Source: Alcaligenaceae bacterium
Lineage (GTDB): Bacteria > Pseudomonadota > Gammaproteobacteria > Burkholderiales > Burkholderiaceae_B
DNA: 42,655 bases
Reading direction: 5' to 3'
NCBI GenBank assembly: GCA_947379755.1
Contig: CANCOC010000022.1
Location: 1-42,655, forward strand
Position 1 is the first letter of the stretch. Every line of letters starts with the position of its first letter. The translations under genes were made by a program, and so were the position numbers. Shown piece after piece: positions 1 to 8,942 of the stretch. The notes beneath the pieces were generated by a model that searched no databases, was not told where the DNA came from, and saw only the letters and a list, made by a program, of their open reading frames with translations.

Positions 1-681
1 AATTTACTTCAGTACCTTCCTAACAGTGTCCTGGCCGCAGTGGTCATAGCTTCTGCGATCGGTTTGATCGAGATTACAGACTTAAAAAGAATCTACCGTA
101 TTGAACAGTGGGAGTTCTGGTTATCACTCGTCTGCCTGGTCGGGGTTGTCGTGCTCGGTGTCATCGCAGGAATTTGTCTGGCAATTGCGATCGCTGTGCT
201 GGCTTTTTTGTGGGAAAGTTGGAGGCCGCACTCGGCCATTCTGGGGAGAGTGGACGGGCTGAAGGGCTATCATGATATCAGCCGCTATCCTGATGCAAAG
301 CTTGTCCCGGGACTGATCCTGTTTCGCTGGGATGCACCACTGTTCTTTGCGAATGCCGAGTTATTTCAGGATCGGGTCCTCGACGCTGTTGCCGCCTCCA
401 GCAAGCCTGTCAGATGGATTGTTGTCGCTGCGGAACCCGTAACGAATCTGGATGTGACCGCTTCCGATCTGGTGAGCGAACTGGATGAAACGTTGCTCAC
501 AGCTGGAATTGAGTTGTGTTTTGCAGAGATGAAAGATCCGGTAAAAGACAAGCTCAAACGTTTTGGACTATTTGCACAGATTGGAGAAGATGTCTTCTTT
601 CCTACTGTGGGTGATGCTGTAGATCAATATATCAAAACTTTTTCGATCGAATGGGAAGATTGGGAAGATAAGCATGCATGA
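1..681 (+). CDS. SulP-family anion transporter, C-terminal part with STAS domain (5' end outside window)
   Basis: The reading frame is open from base 1, so the gene starts upstream of the window. The visible part begins in the last membrane segments (VVIASAIGLIEITDL, then the hydrophobic LVCLVGVVVLGVIAGICLAI). It ends with a cytoplasmic STAS domain of about 130 residues containing NLDVTASDLVSEL, the usual STAS core. SulP proteins are inner-membrane anion transporters or symporters (sulfate, bicarbonate, dicarboxylates); the substrate cannot be read here. The gene ends with TGA at 679-681, and the next gene starts about 155 bases later. The family call is firm; the specificity is unknown. Confidence 0.88.
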   Translation, partial: NLLQYLPNSVLAAVVIASAIGLIEITDLKRIYRIEQWEFWLSLVCLVGVVVLGVIAGICLAIAIAVLAFLWESWRPHSAILGRVDGLKGYHDISRYPDAKLVPGLILFRWDAPLFFANAELFQDRVLDAVAASSKPVRWIVVAAEPVTNLDVTASDLVSELDETLLTAGIELCFAEMKDPVKDKLKRFGLFAQIGEDVFFPTVGDAVDQYIKTFSIEWEDWEDKHA

Positions 682-836
682 TCAATGACGCGTGTTGACA
701 TGGTCCATACTCATTAAGTCAGGGTAGTGATTTTCGGGGTGGAGCCTGCTATCGTGAACGGATGCTATGGTGTGAAGCGCGCCTGCCCCAGATCGTAGTG
801 TGGTGCATTCAAGTAAATCGAATCAAGGTGATGAAC

Positions 837-1469
837 ATGCGTAAATTAATAATCGCGTTACAAATGCTGGTGCTTGTTTCACTGGCAGGTTGTGGCTATA
901 ACGAATTTCAAACCAAAGATGAACAAGTCAAAGCAAGCTGGTCCGAGGTGCTGAACCAGTACCAGCGTCGTTCAGATTTGATTCCAAATCTTGTGAACAC
1001 CGTCAAGGGTGAGTCGAAGTTTGAGCAAGATACGCTGACCAGGGTTGTCGAGGCGCGCGCGCGCGCGACATCTATACAAGCCACACCTGAGCTGATCAAC
1101 GATCCACAAGCCTTCCAGAAATTCCAGCAGGCTCAGGGCCAGCTCACTTCGGCGTTATCAAGATTGTTAGTGGTTTCTGAGAATTATCCCAGTCTTAAAA
1201 CGAATCAGGGCTTTCGTGATCTGCAAGCCCAGCTCGAAGGCACTGAAAATCGTATTACTGTTGCACGCAACCGCTACATCAAGTCTGTTCAGGAATATAA
1301 CGTGACGCTGAGATCATTCCCGAGCAACCTGACTGCAATGGTGTTTGGTTACAAGGAAAAGCCAAACTTCACCGTTGACAATGAAAAAGAAATTGCAAAA
1401 CCACCTGGAGTGAATTTTGATACTGCACCATCAGGTCCAGCCGGCGCCGCTCCTGGAGTCACAAAGTGA
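837..1469 (+). CDS. lemA: LemA family lipoprotein
   Basis: A 210-residue LemA-family protein. I chose the ATG at 837 because AAGGTG (824-829) sits 7 bases upstream; the ATG at 831 is too close to that site and a longer upstream frame (from 762) has no ribosome site. The N-terminus is a lipoprotein signal with lipobox LAGC (Cys19), so an envelope-anchored helical protein is expected. The body shows typical LemA features (WSEVLNQYQRRSDLIPNLVNTVKG, then an RNRYI motif and FPSNL near the end). It overlaps the following TPM gene at TGATG, which implies translational coupling. LemA with TPM-domain proteins is a common conserved set of unresolved envelope function. Confidence 0.93.
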   Translation: MRKLIIALQMLVLVSLAGCGYNEFQTKDEQVKASWSEVLNQYQRRSDLIPNLVNTVKGESKFEQDTLTRVVEARARATSIQATPELINDPQAFQKFQQAQGQLTSALSRLLVVSENYPSLKTNQGFRDLQAQLEGTENRITVARNRYIKSVQEYNVTLRSFPSNLTAMVFGYKEKPNFTVDNEKEIAKPPGVNFDTAPSGPAGAAPGVTK

Positions 1470-2347
1470 TGATGCGCGGCGCTGTTCTAAAGATGGCGCA
1501 AATATTTCTTCTCATCTCCGGCTTGTGCCTTGCAGGGATGGCGCTATCACAGACGGTCATCCCCGCGTTGACTGGGCATGTTGTGGACCAGACCGGAACA
1601 CTTTCAAGAGAGCAACAATCGAGCCTTGAGCAAAAACTGGTTGCTTTTGAAGCACGAAAAGGAAGTCAGCTGGTCGTATTGTTGATCCCGACCTCTAAGC
1701 CTGAACCAATTGAGTCCTTCGCGATTCGCGTGGCAGAGCGCTGGAAGCTCGGTCGCAAAAAAATTGACGATGGTGCAATCCTGATCGTTGCCAAAAATGA
1801 TCGGACCGTACGCATTGAGGTGGGCTATGGGCTCGAAGGTGTATTAAATGATGCCATGAGCAAGCGGATTATTGAAGACGGCATTATTCCCAGATTCAGG
1901 CAGGAGGATTTTTTTGGTGGAATTGCTGCCGGTGTTGATCAGATGATCCGCGTCATCGATCGGGAACCACTCCCCAAACCCGCAAACACAGCAACCAGCG
2001 ACCCTGCCGGCCTGACACAATATGCACCCGTGCTCTTCATCCTCGCATTGGTGGTGGGTGGCGTGCTTCGCGCAGTGCTCGGTCGTGTCCCAGGCGCACT
2101 CATCACTGGCAGTGTGGTCGCGTTCATAGCGTGGCTGTTTGTCGGAGGTCTCTTGATTGCGATCATTGCAGGTGTGCTGGCTTTGTTTATGACCTTGCTG
2201 GGTGGTGGGCTTGGACGCCATGCCTTAAACAGCTACTCCAGCGGCAATGGACGAGGTGGTTTTGGAGGAGGCGGTTTTGGAGGAGGAGGGGGCTTTAGTG
2301 GTGGTGGCGGAGGTTTTGGTGGCGGTGGCGCCTCGGGGAGATGGTGA
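1469..2347 (+). CDS. TPM-domain (YgcG/DUF477) membrane protein with Gly-rich tail
   Basis: About 292 residues. It has an N-terminal signal sequence (MAQIFLLISGLCLAGMALSQ region) and a TPM domain (GHVVDQTGTL, GSQLVVLLIPTS, WKLGRKKIDDGAILIVAKNDRTVRIEVGYGLEG cut into its usual blocks). Two or three membrane segments follow (about residues 190-250), and the C-terminus is almost pure Gly with Phe and Ser. This architecture is typical of YgcG-like proteins encoded beside lemA. The domain faces the periplasm; a biochemical role is not established. The start is ATG 1469, overlapping the lemA stop; GTG 1466 and ATG 1472 are alternatives. Confidence 0.9.
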   Translation: MMRGAVLKMAQIFLLISGLCLAGMALSQTVIPALTGHVVDQTGTLSREQQSSLEQKLVAFEARKGSQLVVLLIPTSKPEPIESFAIRVAERWKLGRKKIDDGAILIVAKNDRTVRIEVGYGLEGVLNDAMSKRIIEDGIIPRFRQEDFFGGIAAGVDQMIRVIDREPLPKPANTATSDPAGLTQYAPVLFILALVVGGVLRAVLGRVPGALITGSVVAFIAWLFVGGLLIAIIAGVLALFMTLLGGGLGRHALNSYSSGNGRGGFGGGGFGGGGGFSGGGGGFGGGGASGRW

Positions 2348-2350
2348 TAT

Positions 2351-2851
2351 ATGGATATCAAACGCATCATCAGACATTTGAGCATCAGCCGTAGAGAGGT
2401 TCGGCGGGCCTTCCCGCCGGCAGCGCTCCAGGCGATTGAACATGCTATCCAGACAAGTGAACAGATCCACTCAGGCGAACTGCGTTTTGTGATCGAAGGC
2501 GCACTTGAGGGTGCGCCCCTTTATCGCGGTCAGTCCGCGAGAGAACGTGCTCTTGATGTGTTTGCACAGCAACGCGTCTGGGATACAGAAGAAAACAGTG
2601 GATTGCTGATCTATCTCTTGCTGGCAGATCGAGCCGTAGAAATTATTGCGGACCGAGGCATTCACGCCAGAGTTGATCCTCAGGAATGGCAAGTGATCTG
2701 CCGACAGATAGAATCTGCATTCAGGCAATCAGACTTTACTGTAGGTGCACTTGGCGCAATCCACGCAGTGACACACCACTTGTCAAAACATTTTCCTGCC
2801 CATACACCACCACAGCAGAATGAGTTGCCAGACCAGCCCCTCATTCTGTAA
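2351..2851 (+). CDS. Second TPM-domain protein, soluble type
   Basis: 166 residues, starting three bases after the previous stop, so almost certainly the third gene of the lemA operon. It has no signal peptide and no obvious membrane segment. It carries the TPM-domain pattern (GELRFVIEGAL, AQQRVWDTEENSGLLIYLLLADRAVEIIADRG). Soluble TPM proteins following a membrane-anchored one are common in Betaproteobacteria. The molecular function is unknown. It converges on the HdeD-like gene with a 27-base gap and no evident strong terminator. Confidence 0.85.
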   Translation: MDIKRIIRHLSISRREVRRAFPPAALQAIEHAIQTSEQIHSGELRFVIEGALEGAPLYRGQSARERALDVFAQQRVWDTEENSGLLIYLLLADRAVEIIADRGIHARVDPQEWQVICRQIESAFRQSDFTVGALGAIHAVTHHLSKHFPAHTPPQQNELPDQPLIL

Positions 2852-2878
2852 GAGCGAGATGATGCATGTAAAGCCCTC

Positions 2879-3457
2879 TCAGCTGCTGACGGACTTTGCT
2901 GCAATTCCCAGGAAGATCAGCCCCCATCCCTGAAGCATGAATTCGATCGCCAGTAGCAGGCCAGGCACCCACAGACTCGTGCTTGGCCACCCTTTCAGAA
3001 TGAGAAAGCCCATCAAAATAGAGAGCGCAGAGGAGAGTAACAACCAGAACCATTCGCGAAATACATGGTGCTGGAAAGCCTGAATCAAACGCAAGGCCCC
3101 AGTGACAAAAAACATTGCTGCAAGCCAGATCGTCAGTCCGCCCAGGGCAGGAATGGGATACATCCAGATCAGCACGCCAACTGCAACATAAAACAGCGCA
3201 AAGATCCACTGAATCGATACACTTTTCCACCCTGCAGACTGCGTCGCGTGCATAGCCTGAAGCACACCCCCAAGAATTGCCATGGCTCCAATCATTCCAA
3301 TCGAAATGAACGAGTACATAATTTGTCCAAAGGTGCCGATCACGCCAGCGACAAGAAGAAGTGCACCTACCCAGATGAGTGCAGTGGCATGTTTACTGGC
3401 AGCACCTAATATTTCACTCTGTTCGACACGCATTTGTGAGATCGTAAAGTCAGTCAT
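2879..3457 (-). CDS. HdeD-like (DUF308) six-helix membrane protein
   Basis: 192 residues with about six hydrophobic helices in the pairwise arrangement of the HdeD/DUF308 family (ALLLVAGVIGTFGQIMYSF, MIGAMAILGGVLQAMHA, FALFYVAVGVLIWMYP, and so on). An AGGAG ribosome site precedes the ATG on the minus strand. HdeD proteins are inner-membrane proteins tied to acid resistance in enterics, but the family is broad and its role here is open. It is divergent from the heme receptor gene, separated by 212 bases. Confidence 0.82.
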   Translation of the reverse strand: MTDFTISQMRVEQSEILGAASKHATALIWVGALLLVAGVIGTFGQIMYSFISIGMIGAMAILGGVLQAMHATQSAGWKSVSIQWIFALFYVAVGVLIWMYPIPALGGLTIWLAAMFFVTGALRLIQAFQHHVFREWFWLLLSSALSILMGFLILKGWPSTSLWVPGLLLAIEFMLQGWGLIFLGIAAKSVSS

Positions 3458-3627
3458 GGGTTACTCCTGATTGATCATGATTGATGCTCATCTTAATCCT
3501 AACCCGTCATCATTTTTATACGTATTTTTAATGGTTCTTGTACCTGTTTATTTCATTTAATTCAATAGGTTAGTAACAATTTCTAACAGTTGTAAAAGAT
3601 ACATTTTTCCTGATAAATACAAATGCA

Positions 3628-3646
3628 AATGCGTACAATTCGCATT
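3628..3646. promoter_or_regulatory. Fur-like palindrome upstream of the heme operon
   Basis: A 19-bp dyad, AATGCG-N7-CGCATT, with the middle TACAATT. The half sites are perfect complements and match the TGCGAAT-N-ATTCGCA style of Fur boxes seen in Betaproteobacteria. It lies 24 bases before the receptor's GTG start, where it would block the promoter or initiation when iron-loaded Fur binds. The palindrome is seen directly; the assignment to Fur is inferred from its form and from the iron-acquisition gene that follows. Confidence 0.6.
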
Positions 3647-3669
3647 CAGATTGTTTAAAAGGATTTAAT

Positions 3670-5931
3670 GTGCCGACTGTTTCTACTCACAAACATGCGT
3701 TCAGACTTTCTTATTCTGTATTAGTTATTTCATTGCTGTTTTGCCAGGACAATACATTCGCTGGTTCAGTCGGGGATGAGCCAGGCTCGCAACCTGCCAG
3801 CTCAATTCTTCCGCCCCCTGTACCGACCTCTGTATTTGAACCTGTCACGATTCATGGCATTTCCGATAAACAAACACCGTGGTTTACAGAGACATCCCGC
3901 AAAGAGCTCGATTCTCTTCAAATACTGAACTGGAATGATTTTGGCCAAAGGGCCGAACCTGGCATTTACTTTAATGAAAGCAACCAAAGTATCAACGTAC
4001 GTGGCCTCGATCAAAATCGGGTATTGACGCGCATAGATGGGATCAGGCAAACATGGCTCAGTGATATCGCGCGTGGGGTGCGCGGCGGACTGAACACCAT
4101 TGATTTTAATACTCTGTCAGTCATTGATATTGTGCGTGGTGCTGACTCAAGCTCAGCGGGTTCTGGGGCGCTTGGCGGGGTCGTGGATGTGCGCACACTC
4201 AATCCTGAGGACTTGCTTGTCAACGGCAAGTCTTTCGCAAGTTTGTTAAAGGGCGGGTACAGCTCAAAAGACAATAGCTGGTTCACAAATGTAGCGCTAG
4301 CTGGCCAAATTGCTGCACACACGCAGCTTCTGCTCCAGGCGGGACTACAGAACGGTGATGAAACCGGCAATATGGGCACGATCGATACCTACGGTCTCTC
4401 GCGCACAACGCCAAACCCTGATCATTATCTTCAGCAAAACTATCAGTTCAAACTGATACAGAAACTACAAGGTGGGCACACATTCGCTTTGTCAGGTGCC
4501 TATTTCGATCGTGAGGACAATACACAGAACTTGGCGGCATCCCAGTTTATCTACGTTCCAGCTACTAGCAAATTGCAAAGTACTGCCAAGCGTGAAAGTC
4601 TGGCAATTGATTATGCATGGAAGGCAGAACATTCAAATGCACTGTTCGACACAATCGATGCAAAAATCTATTCGCAACGGGTCAGTCTGAACAGTAATCT
4701 TGATGCTGTTCGGCGCGTCACACCGGTAGGAGATTACTCCCGTAACAATTCACTAAAAGAAGTGACGAATGGGATCAGCACAACTCTGACCAAGGCAATC
4801 CCCGGAGAAGTGAGCCAGCTTTGGACTGTCGGTGGGGAATGGTATGAGAATACTGCGGACCAGTCCTCCAAGGGGCAAGATAACTGCCCTGTGAAATTCA
4901 GTCCTTATTCTCCATGCAAGTTCCTACGAACCAATCAGTCTGAAATGCCGCAAGTCAAGGGTAGTCAGTTAGGCATATGGACTGAAAATACTATAGGTTT
5001 TGCGAATAACGTTTTTGCACTAACGCCTGGTCTGCGATACGACACATATGAGCAAAAGCCGCAAAGAACAGAAGGTTTTCAGAGCAATGCAGTCGGCGGG
5101 CAAATGATGCCTGCATCTCGCGCAAGTGCAGTGTCGCCTAAATTATTAGCGACCTGGTCACCATCCAGGCATGTCAATTTGTTCGCAAAATATGCTTTTG
5201 GGTTTAACGCACCGAGTCCGACACAACTCTATAGCAGATATGGTTCACCGGGCACCTATCTGGTCTCAGGCAACCCAGATCTGAAACCAGAAACCAGCAA
5301 CGGCTGGGAACTCGGCACTCAACTTGGAGATGATGCGCTCAACGGTTCTCTGACCTATTTTGACAATCGCTATCAAAACTTTATCGAAGCCGTCAATCGT
5401 CCGGGTAACGCAATTTATCCGTATTACGTACAGAGTTTTGAAAATCTCGAAAGCGTACGTATTTACGGCATCGAAGCCAAAGCATCGTGGAAATTTGCGA
5501 CCGGTTGGCGCACTTTTGGTTCGCTTGCCTGGGCGATGGGTGAAAACGAAAACACCCGCCAGTCCCTAAACTCCGTTGCACCACTGACCCTTATTGCAGG
5601 GATTGCCTATAGCCAGCAGGCATGGGGAGTTCAGGCCCAGGTAACGGCAGCTGCGGCACGTTCAGATGTGACATACCCAGAAAAATCCAGCAGCGTGAAA
5701 TATGCGGATTTCAAAGCACCTGGTTACGGGGTCGCTGATCTGACCGCTTATTGGGTCCCTTCAGCAGTAGATGGTTTGCGCTTGCAGGCCGGAATTTATA
5801 ACGTCTTCAATCAAAAATACTGGAATGCGTTGAATGTTCCGACTGCTGGAGGGGTAGCGATTCCAAGAGCGATAGATTTTTATTCATCTCCTGGTCGTAG
5901 CGTTCAAATTTCTATGACCTATCAGTACTGA
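3670..5931 (+). CDS. hmuR: TonB-dependent outer-membrane heme receptor
   Basis: 753 residues. It starts at GTG 3670 with AAAAGGA six bases upstream; the overlapping ATG at 3668 is out of frame. A signal peptide of about 31 residues precedes a plug domain (RGLDQNRVLTRIDGIRQ, then the IDIVRGADSSSAGSGALGG block), followed by a 22-strand-type barrel ending in MTYQY with the terminal aromatic residue needed for outer-membrane insertion. The FNAPSPTQLY and GNPDLKPETSNGWELG segments correspond to the FRAP and NPNL signatures of heme receptors. Downstream are all the genes for periplasmic and inner-membrane heme transport. TonB and ExbBD are not in the window. No ECF sigma/anti-sigma pair of the HurI-HurR type is adjacent. 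Confidence 0.93.
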   Translation: MPTVSTHKHAFRLSYSVLVISLLFCQDNTFAGSVGDEPGSQPASSILPPPVPTSVFEPVTIHGISDKQTPWFTETSRKELDSLQILNWNDFGQRAEPGIYFNESNQSINVRGLDQNRVLTRIDGIRQTWLSDIARGVRGGLNTIDFNTLSVIDIVRGADSSSAGSGALGGVVDVRTLNPEDLLVNGKSFASLLKGGYSSKDNSWFTNVALAGQIAAHTQLLLQAGLQNGDETGNMGTIDTYGLSRTTPNPDHYLQQNYQFKLIQKLQGGHTFALSGAYFDREDNTQNLAASQFIYVPATSKLQSTAKRESLAIDYAWKAEHSNALFDTIDAKIYSQRVSLNSNLDAVRRVTPVGDYSRNNSLKEVTNGISTTLTKAIPGEVSQLWTVGGEWYENTADQSSKGQDNCPVKFSPYSPCKFLRTNQSEMPQVKGSQLGIWTENTIGFANNVFALTPGLRYDTYEQKPQRTEGFQSNAVGGQMMPASRASAVSPKLLATWSPSRHVNLFAKYAFGFNAPSPTQLYSRYGSPGTYLVSGNPDLKPETSNGWELGTQLGDDALNGSLTYFDNRYQNFIEAVNRPGNAIYPYYVQSFENLESVRIYGIEAKASWKFATGWRTFGSLAWAMGENENTRQSLNSVAPLTLIAGIAYSQQAWGVQAQVTAAAARSDVTYPEKSSSVKYADFKAPGYGVADLTAYWVPSAVDGLRLQAGIYNVFNQKYWNALNVPTAGGVAIPRAIDFYSSPGRSVQISMTYQY

Positions 5932-5944
5932 CATGGAGGATCAT

Positions 5945-7066
5945 ATGTTTGAGTTACTCAATCGCCCAGAGCACCATTCAAAAATTGACGCACAGAACCA
6001 TCGTGTTTCCACCATCCATAAACTTTATCAGCAACTGGCACCTGCAAGCCAGAATAAACGCGCACGGGATGTGGCAAAAGATTTAGGAATCACAGAGGCA
6101 CAATGGGTCGCATCGCAATGTGGTGGATTGCGATCCATTCCATTAGCAGGCAAACCACTGGATATTTTCAGTCAACTGGGCAGGCTAGGACGTGTGATGG
6201 CTCTGACGCGCAATCCCTGGTGCGTTCACGAGCGGCATGGGAGCTATTTAAATATTCGCCCACACATGCCTGTAGGGTTGGTTCTCGGTCCTGATATAGA
6301 TTTAAGAATGTTTTTTTCAACATGGTCACATGTATGGGCCGTTGAAGAATCAGGTCGAAGCAGCTTGCAGTTTTTTGATCAAGCGGGTGATGCCATCCAT
6401 AAAGTCTATTGCACGGCACACTCGCATGCATCTGAGTATGTTTCGATTGTTGGCGAATATGCGAGCGCGGAAGCAATTTGGCCAGTACCCGTTATGTACC
6501 CTGCTGATGTTGTTCAGCACGAACTTGATGAAATGAACCCTTTAGGCGAACATCCTGCAGGCAATCGAGGCCTGGGTCGTTTTCGGCAAGCCTGGCTGGC
6601 GATGAAGGATACGCATGATTTTTATCCTCTGCTCAAGACCTTTAATATCTCGCGAACAGGGGCATTGAAGGCAGCAGGAGAGGACTTGGCAAAACGTATC
6701 ACGCCCGAAGCTGTCGAAGATTTGCTTTATTGTGTCGCGCGCAGCGGATTGCCGATTATGTGTTTTGTTGGTAATCGCGGCATGCTGCAAATTCATTCCG
6801 GTTCAGTACTAAACATCCGTCGTACCGGTCGCTGGTTAAATATCCTTGATGTAGATTTCAATTTGCATCTTGATACAACCAAAATTGACTCCGCCTGGAT
6901 CGTTCGCAAACCAACCGTAGACGGGTGGGTGACTTCCATGGAGTTATTCGCTCAAACAGGAGAGCTCATTGTCCAGTTTTTTGGTGCACGTAAACCAGGT
7001 ATACCTGAACAAACTGCATGGACAGATCTGTTAACAGCCCTGAGTCTTGAGCCGCTTACCCGATGA
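5945..7066 (+). CDS. hmuS: Cytoplasmic heme-binding/heme-handling protein (HemS/HmuS family)
   Basis: 373 residues. The ATG at 5945 follows GGAGGA (5935-5940); the ATG at 5933 would overlap that site and is less likely. It has the family's two repeated halves (AQWVASQCGG and LGRVMALTRNP in the first; WLNILDVDFNLHLDTTKI and MELFAQTGELIVQFFGARKPG in the second). HemS/HmuS/BhuS proteins receive heme from the ABC transporter and either traffic it or degrade it. The gene starts 13 bases after the receptor and overlaps hmuT by ATGA, so it belongs to the same transcript. The family is certain; enzymatic activity cannot be deduced. Confidence 0.92.
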   Translation: MFELLNRPEHHSKIDAQNHRVSTIHKLYQQLAPASQNKRARDVAKDLGITEAQWVASQCGGLRSIPLAGKPLDIFSQLGRLGRVMALTRNPWCVHERHGSYLNIRPHMPVGLVLGPDIDLRMFFSTWSHVWAVEESGRSSLQFFDQAGDAIHKVYCTAHSHASEYVSIVGEYASAEAIWPVPVMYPADVVQHELDEMNPLGEHPAGNRGLGRFRQAWLAMKDTHDFYPLLKTFNISRTGALKAAGEDLAKRITPEAVEDLLYCVARSGLPIMCFVGNRGMLQIHSGSVLNIRRTGRWLNILDVDFNLHLDTTKIDSAWIVRKPTVDGWVTSMELFAQTGELIVQFFGARKPGIPEQTAWTDLLTALSLEPLTR

Positions 7067-7965
7067 AGGTTTCGCTTAAATTTACTTTATGCACACTCAC
7101 GCGCGGCATGTGCTTCGCGTGGTTCACAAGTCTGGCATGTATGACGTCAATTTCAGGGCAGGCTTTTGCCCACAACTCACCTGGGCAACTGAATGGCTGT
7201 CAGTCCCAACGCGTGGTCGCGCTTGGTGGGACTGTAACTGAAATCATTTTTGCCTTAAATCAGGAACACAAGCTGGTAGGTATCGACCTGTCAAGCGTAT
7301 ACCCTGTTCAGGCCAAAGCAATTCCTTCTGTTGGGTACTATCGTCATGTTCCCGCAGAAGGCCTGCTGCGTTTACAGCCCGATCTGATTATCGCTTCAGA
7401 AAATGCGGGCCCGCCGCACGTGATTGAGCAACTCAAAGCCCTGGGGATTCGTATCCAGACCGTTTCTGATCAAGCCAGCCTAGAATCGCTCCATCTTCGG
7501 ATTGAACAAATTTCTGCGTTGCTTTGTGTGCCTGGACGTGGGGTGGGCCTGCGCAGTGATCTGGATCAAAATATGGAGCGCGTGCTGCAAATTCCTGTCT
7601 TGCGTGAGAGCGTCATGATGGTGGTGATGCGTGCAGGCAAGTTGTTAGGTGCAGGCAGGGACACGCATGCTGCAAAAATAATCGAGTTAGCTGGACTCGA
7701 TAACATCCTGAGTGATCATCGTGGGTATTGGCCAGTTTCTGCTGAGATTGCCAGCGTGCGAAAGCCCTCTGCAATCATTGTGACAAGCAGTTCTGTCCGA
7801 TCCATGGGGGGACTTGAGGCCATGCGTGAACATCCTGCTATTCGGACCACACCTGCCGCGATGCAAGCAAAGATCATTGAACTTGATGATTTACTTGCAC
7901 AAGGCATCGGACCCCGCGTGCCACTGGCCATAGAAACAATCCGACATCGCGTGGCACACAAATGA
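7063..7965 (+). CDS. hmuT: Periplasmic heme-binding protein
   Basis: 300 residues with a signal peptide ending near AFA (residues 34-36). It has the substrate-binding fold of class III binding proteins (QRVVALGGTVTEIIFAL, LVGIDLSSVYP, LRLQPDLIIAS). The SVGYYRHVPAEGLL stretch carries the Tyr (92 or 93) that in ShuT/HmuT-type proteins coordinates heme iron. It overlaps hmuS and hmuU by four bases at each end (ATGA). It delivers heme to the HmuUV transporter. Confidence 0.93.
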   Translation: MKVSLKFTLCTLTRGMCFAWFTSLACMTSISGQAFAHNSPGQLNGCQSQRVVALGGTVTEIIFALNQEHKLVGIDLSSVYPVQAKAIPSVGYYRHVPAEGLLRLQPDLIIASENAGPPHVIEQLKALGIRIQTVSDQASLESLHLRIEQISALLCVPGRGVGLRSDLDQNMERVLQIPVLRESVMMVVMRAGKLLGAGRDTHAAKIIELAGLDNILSDHRGYWPVSAEIASVRKPSAIIVTSSSVRSMGGLEAMREHPAIRTTPAAMQAKIIELDDLLAQGIGPRVPLAIETIRHRVAHK

Positions 7966-8942
7966 CCCGATCAAAAGCAAGCGGAATTCTCATTGCTTTA
8001 CTTGTGATGGCGCTTTTAGGTTCGATCTCAAATGGTGCTTACCCGATTCCTGCATCCGCTTTTCTACATTGGATCGTCGGACAAACATCTGCACTGGATG
8101 AAATTTCACGCAATGTTCTGCTCGATATCAGATTGCCGCGTGTTGCTCTCGGTGTACTGGCCGGCGCTGCACTTGGAATCTCAGGTGCAGCGATGCAAGC
8201 ACTGTTTCGTAACCCCCTCGCAGAACCCGGTCTGGCAGGACTGACCGCAGGAGCAAGTTTAGGAGCAGTGGCTGCAATCGTCCTCACGTCAGGTGGGTTT
8301 GTGTTAATTGCATGTTCAGCCTTTGTGGGCAGCATTTTGTCAACTTACGCTGCGTATGTGCTGGGACGATTATCAAACTCTGTTGCAGGACTGTTGCTGG
8401 CAGGCGTTGCCATTAACGCACTGACATTCAGTCTCGTAGGGCTCGTGATTATTTCTGCCGATGATGCGCAGTTGCGTGATCTGACGTTCTGGAGCATGGG
8501 AAGTCTGGCTGGTGCGAGCTGGCACATGATAAGTATTCTCGGGCCTTTATTACTGATGGGGATCGTAGCGTTGCTGAGTTGCTGGCGGGTACTCAACGCA
8601 CTGCTGCTTGGTGACCGTGAGGCCCAGCAACTGGGCTATGCAATGACACAGGTGCGCAGGCACCTGATTGTGATGGTTGCGCTGACCGTGGCCCCCATGA
8701 TTGCTGTGACAGGTGGGATTGGATTTGTAGGGCTCGTCGTGCCGCATCTGGTGCGGATGTGGTTAGGTGCCGATCATCGCTGGGTACTTCCGGCCTCTGC
8801 TCTTGCAGGAGCGCTGGGCCTCACGCTGGCGGACTGGCTGGCGCGTGTGGTGATTGCACCAGCAGAAATACCAATTGGCCTGATCACGAGCCTGATTGGT
8901 GGCCCATTTTTTATCTGGTTACTCATAAAAGGCCGCGCATGA
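7962..8942 (+). CDS. hmuU: Heme ABC transporter permease (FecCD family)
   Basis: 326 residues of mostly hydrophobic helices with FecCD signatures: LDIRLPRVALGVLAGAALG near the N-terminus, GAAMQALFRNPLAEPGLAGLTAGAS, and GGIGFVGLVVPHLVRMWLGADHR towards the end. It forms the dimeric inner-membrane channel with HmuV. The ATG overlaps the hmuT stop (ATGA), and the stop overlaps the hmuV start in the same way, a pattern that supports coupled translation of T, U and V. Confidence 0.94.
   Translation: MTRSKASGILIALLVMALLGSISNGAYPIPASAFLHWIVGQTSALDEISRNVLLDIRLPRVALGVLAGAALGISGAAMQALFRNPLAEPGLAGLTAGASLGAVAAIVLTSGGFVLIACSAFVGSILSTYAAYVLGRLSNSVAGLLLAGVAINALTFSLVGLVIISADDAQLRDLTFWSMGSLAGASWHMISILGPLLLMGIVALLSCWRVLNALLLGDREAQQLGYAMTQVRRHLIVMVALTVAPMIAVTGGIGFVGLVVPHLVRMWLGADHRWVLPASALAGALGLTLADWLARVVIAPAEIPIGLITSLIGGPFFIWLLIKGRA

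Noticed and set aside
1844-2221. A 125-codon antisense frame within the TPM gene
   Set aside because: It is a shadow of the real gene, with Cys/His-rich composition and no start signals.
2240-2345. Simple-sequence repeat of GGT/GGA codons
   Set aside because: It is the Gly-rich tail normal for TPM-domain membrane proteins, not a separate element.
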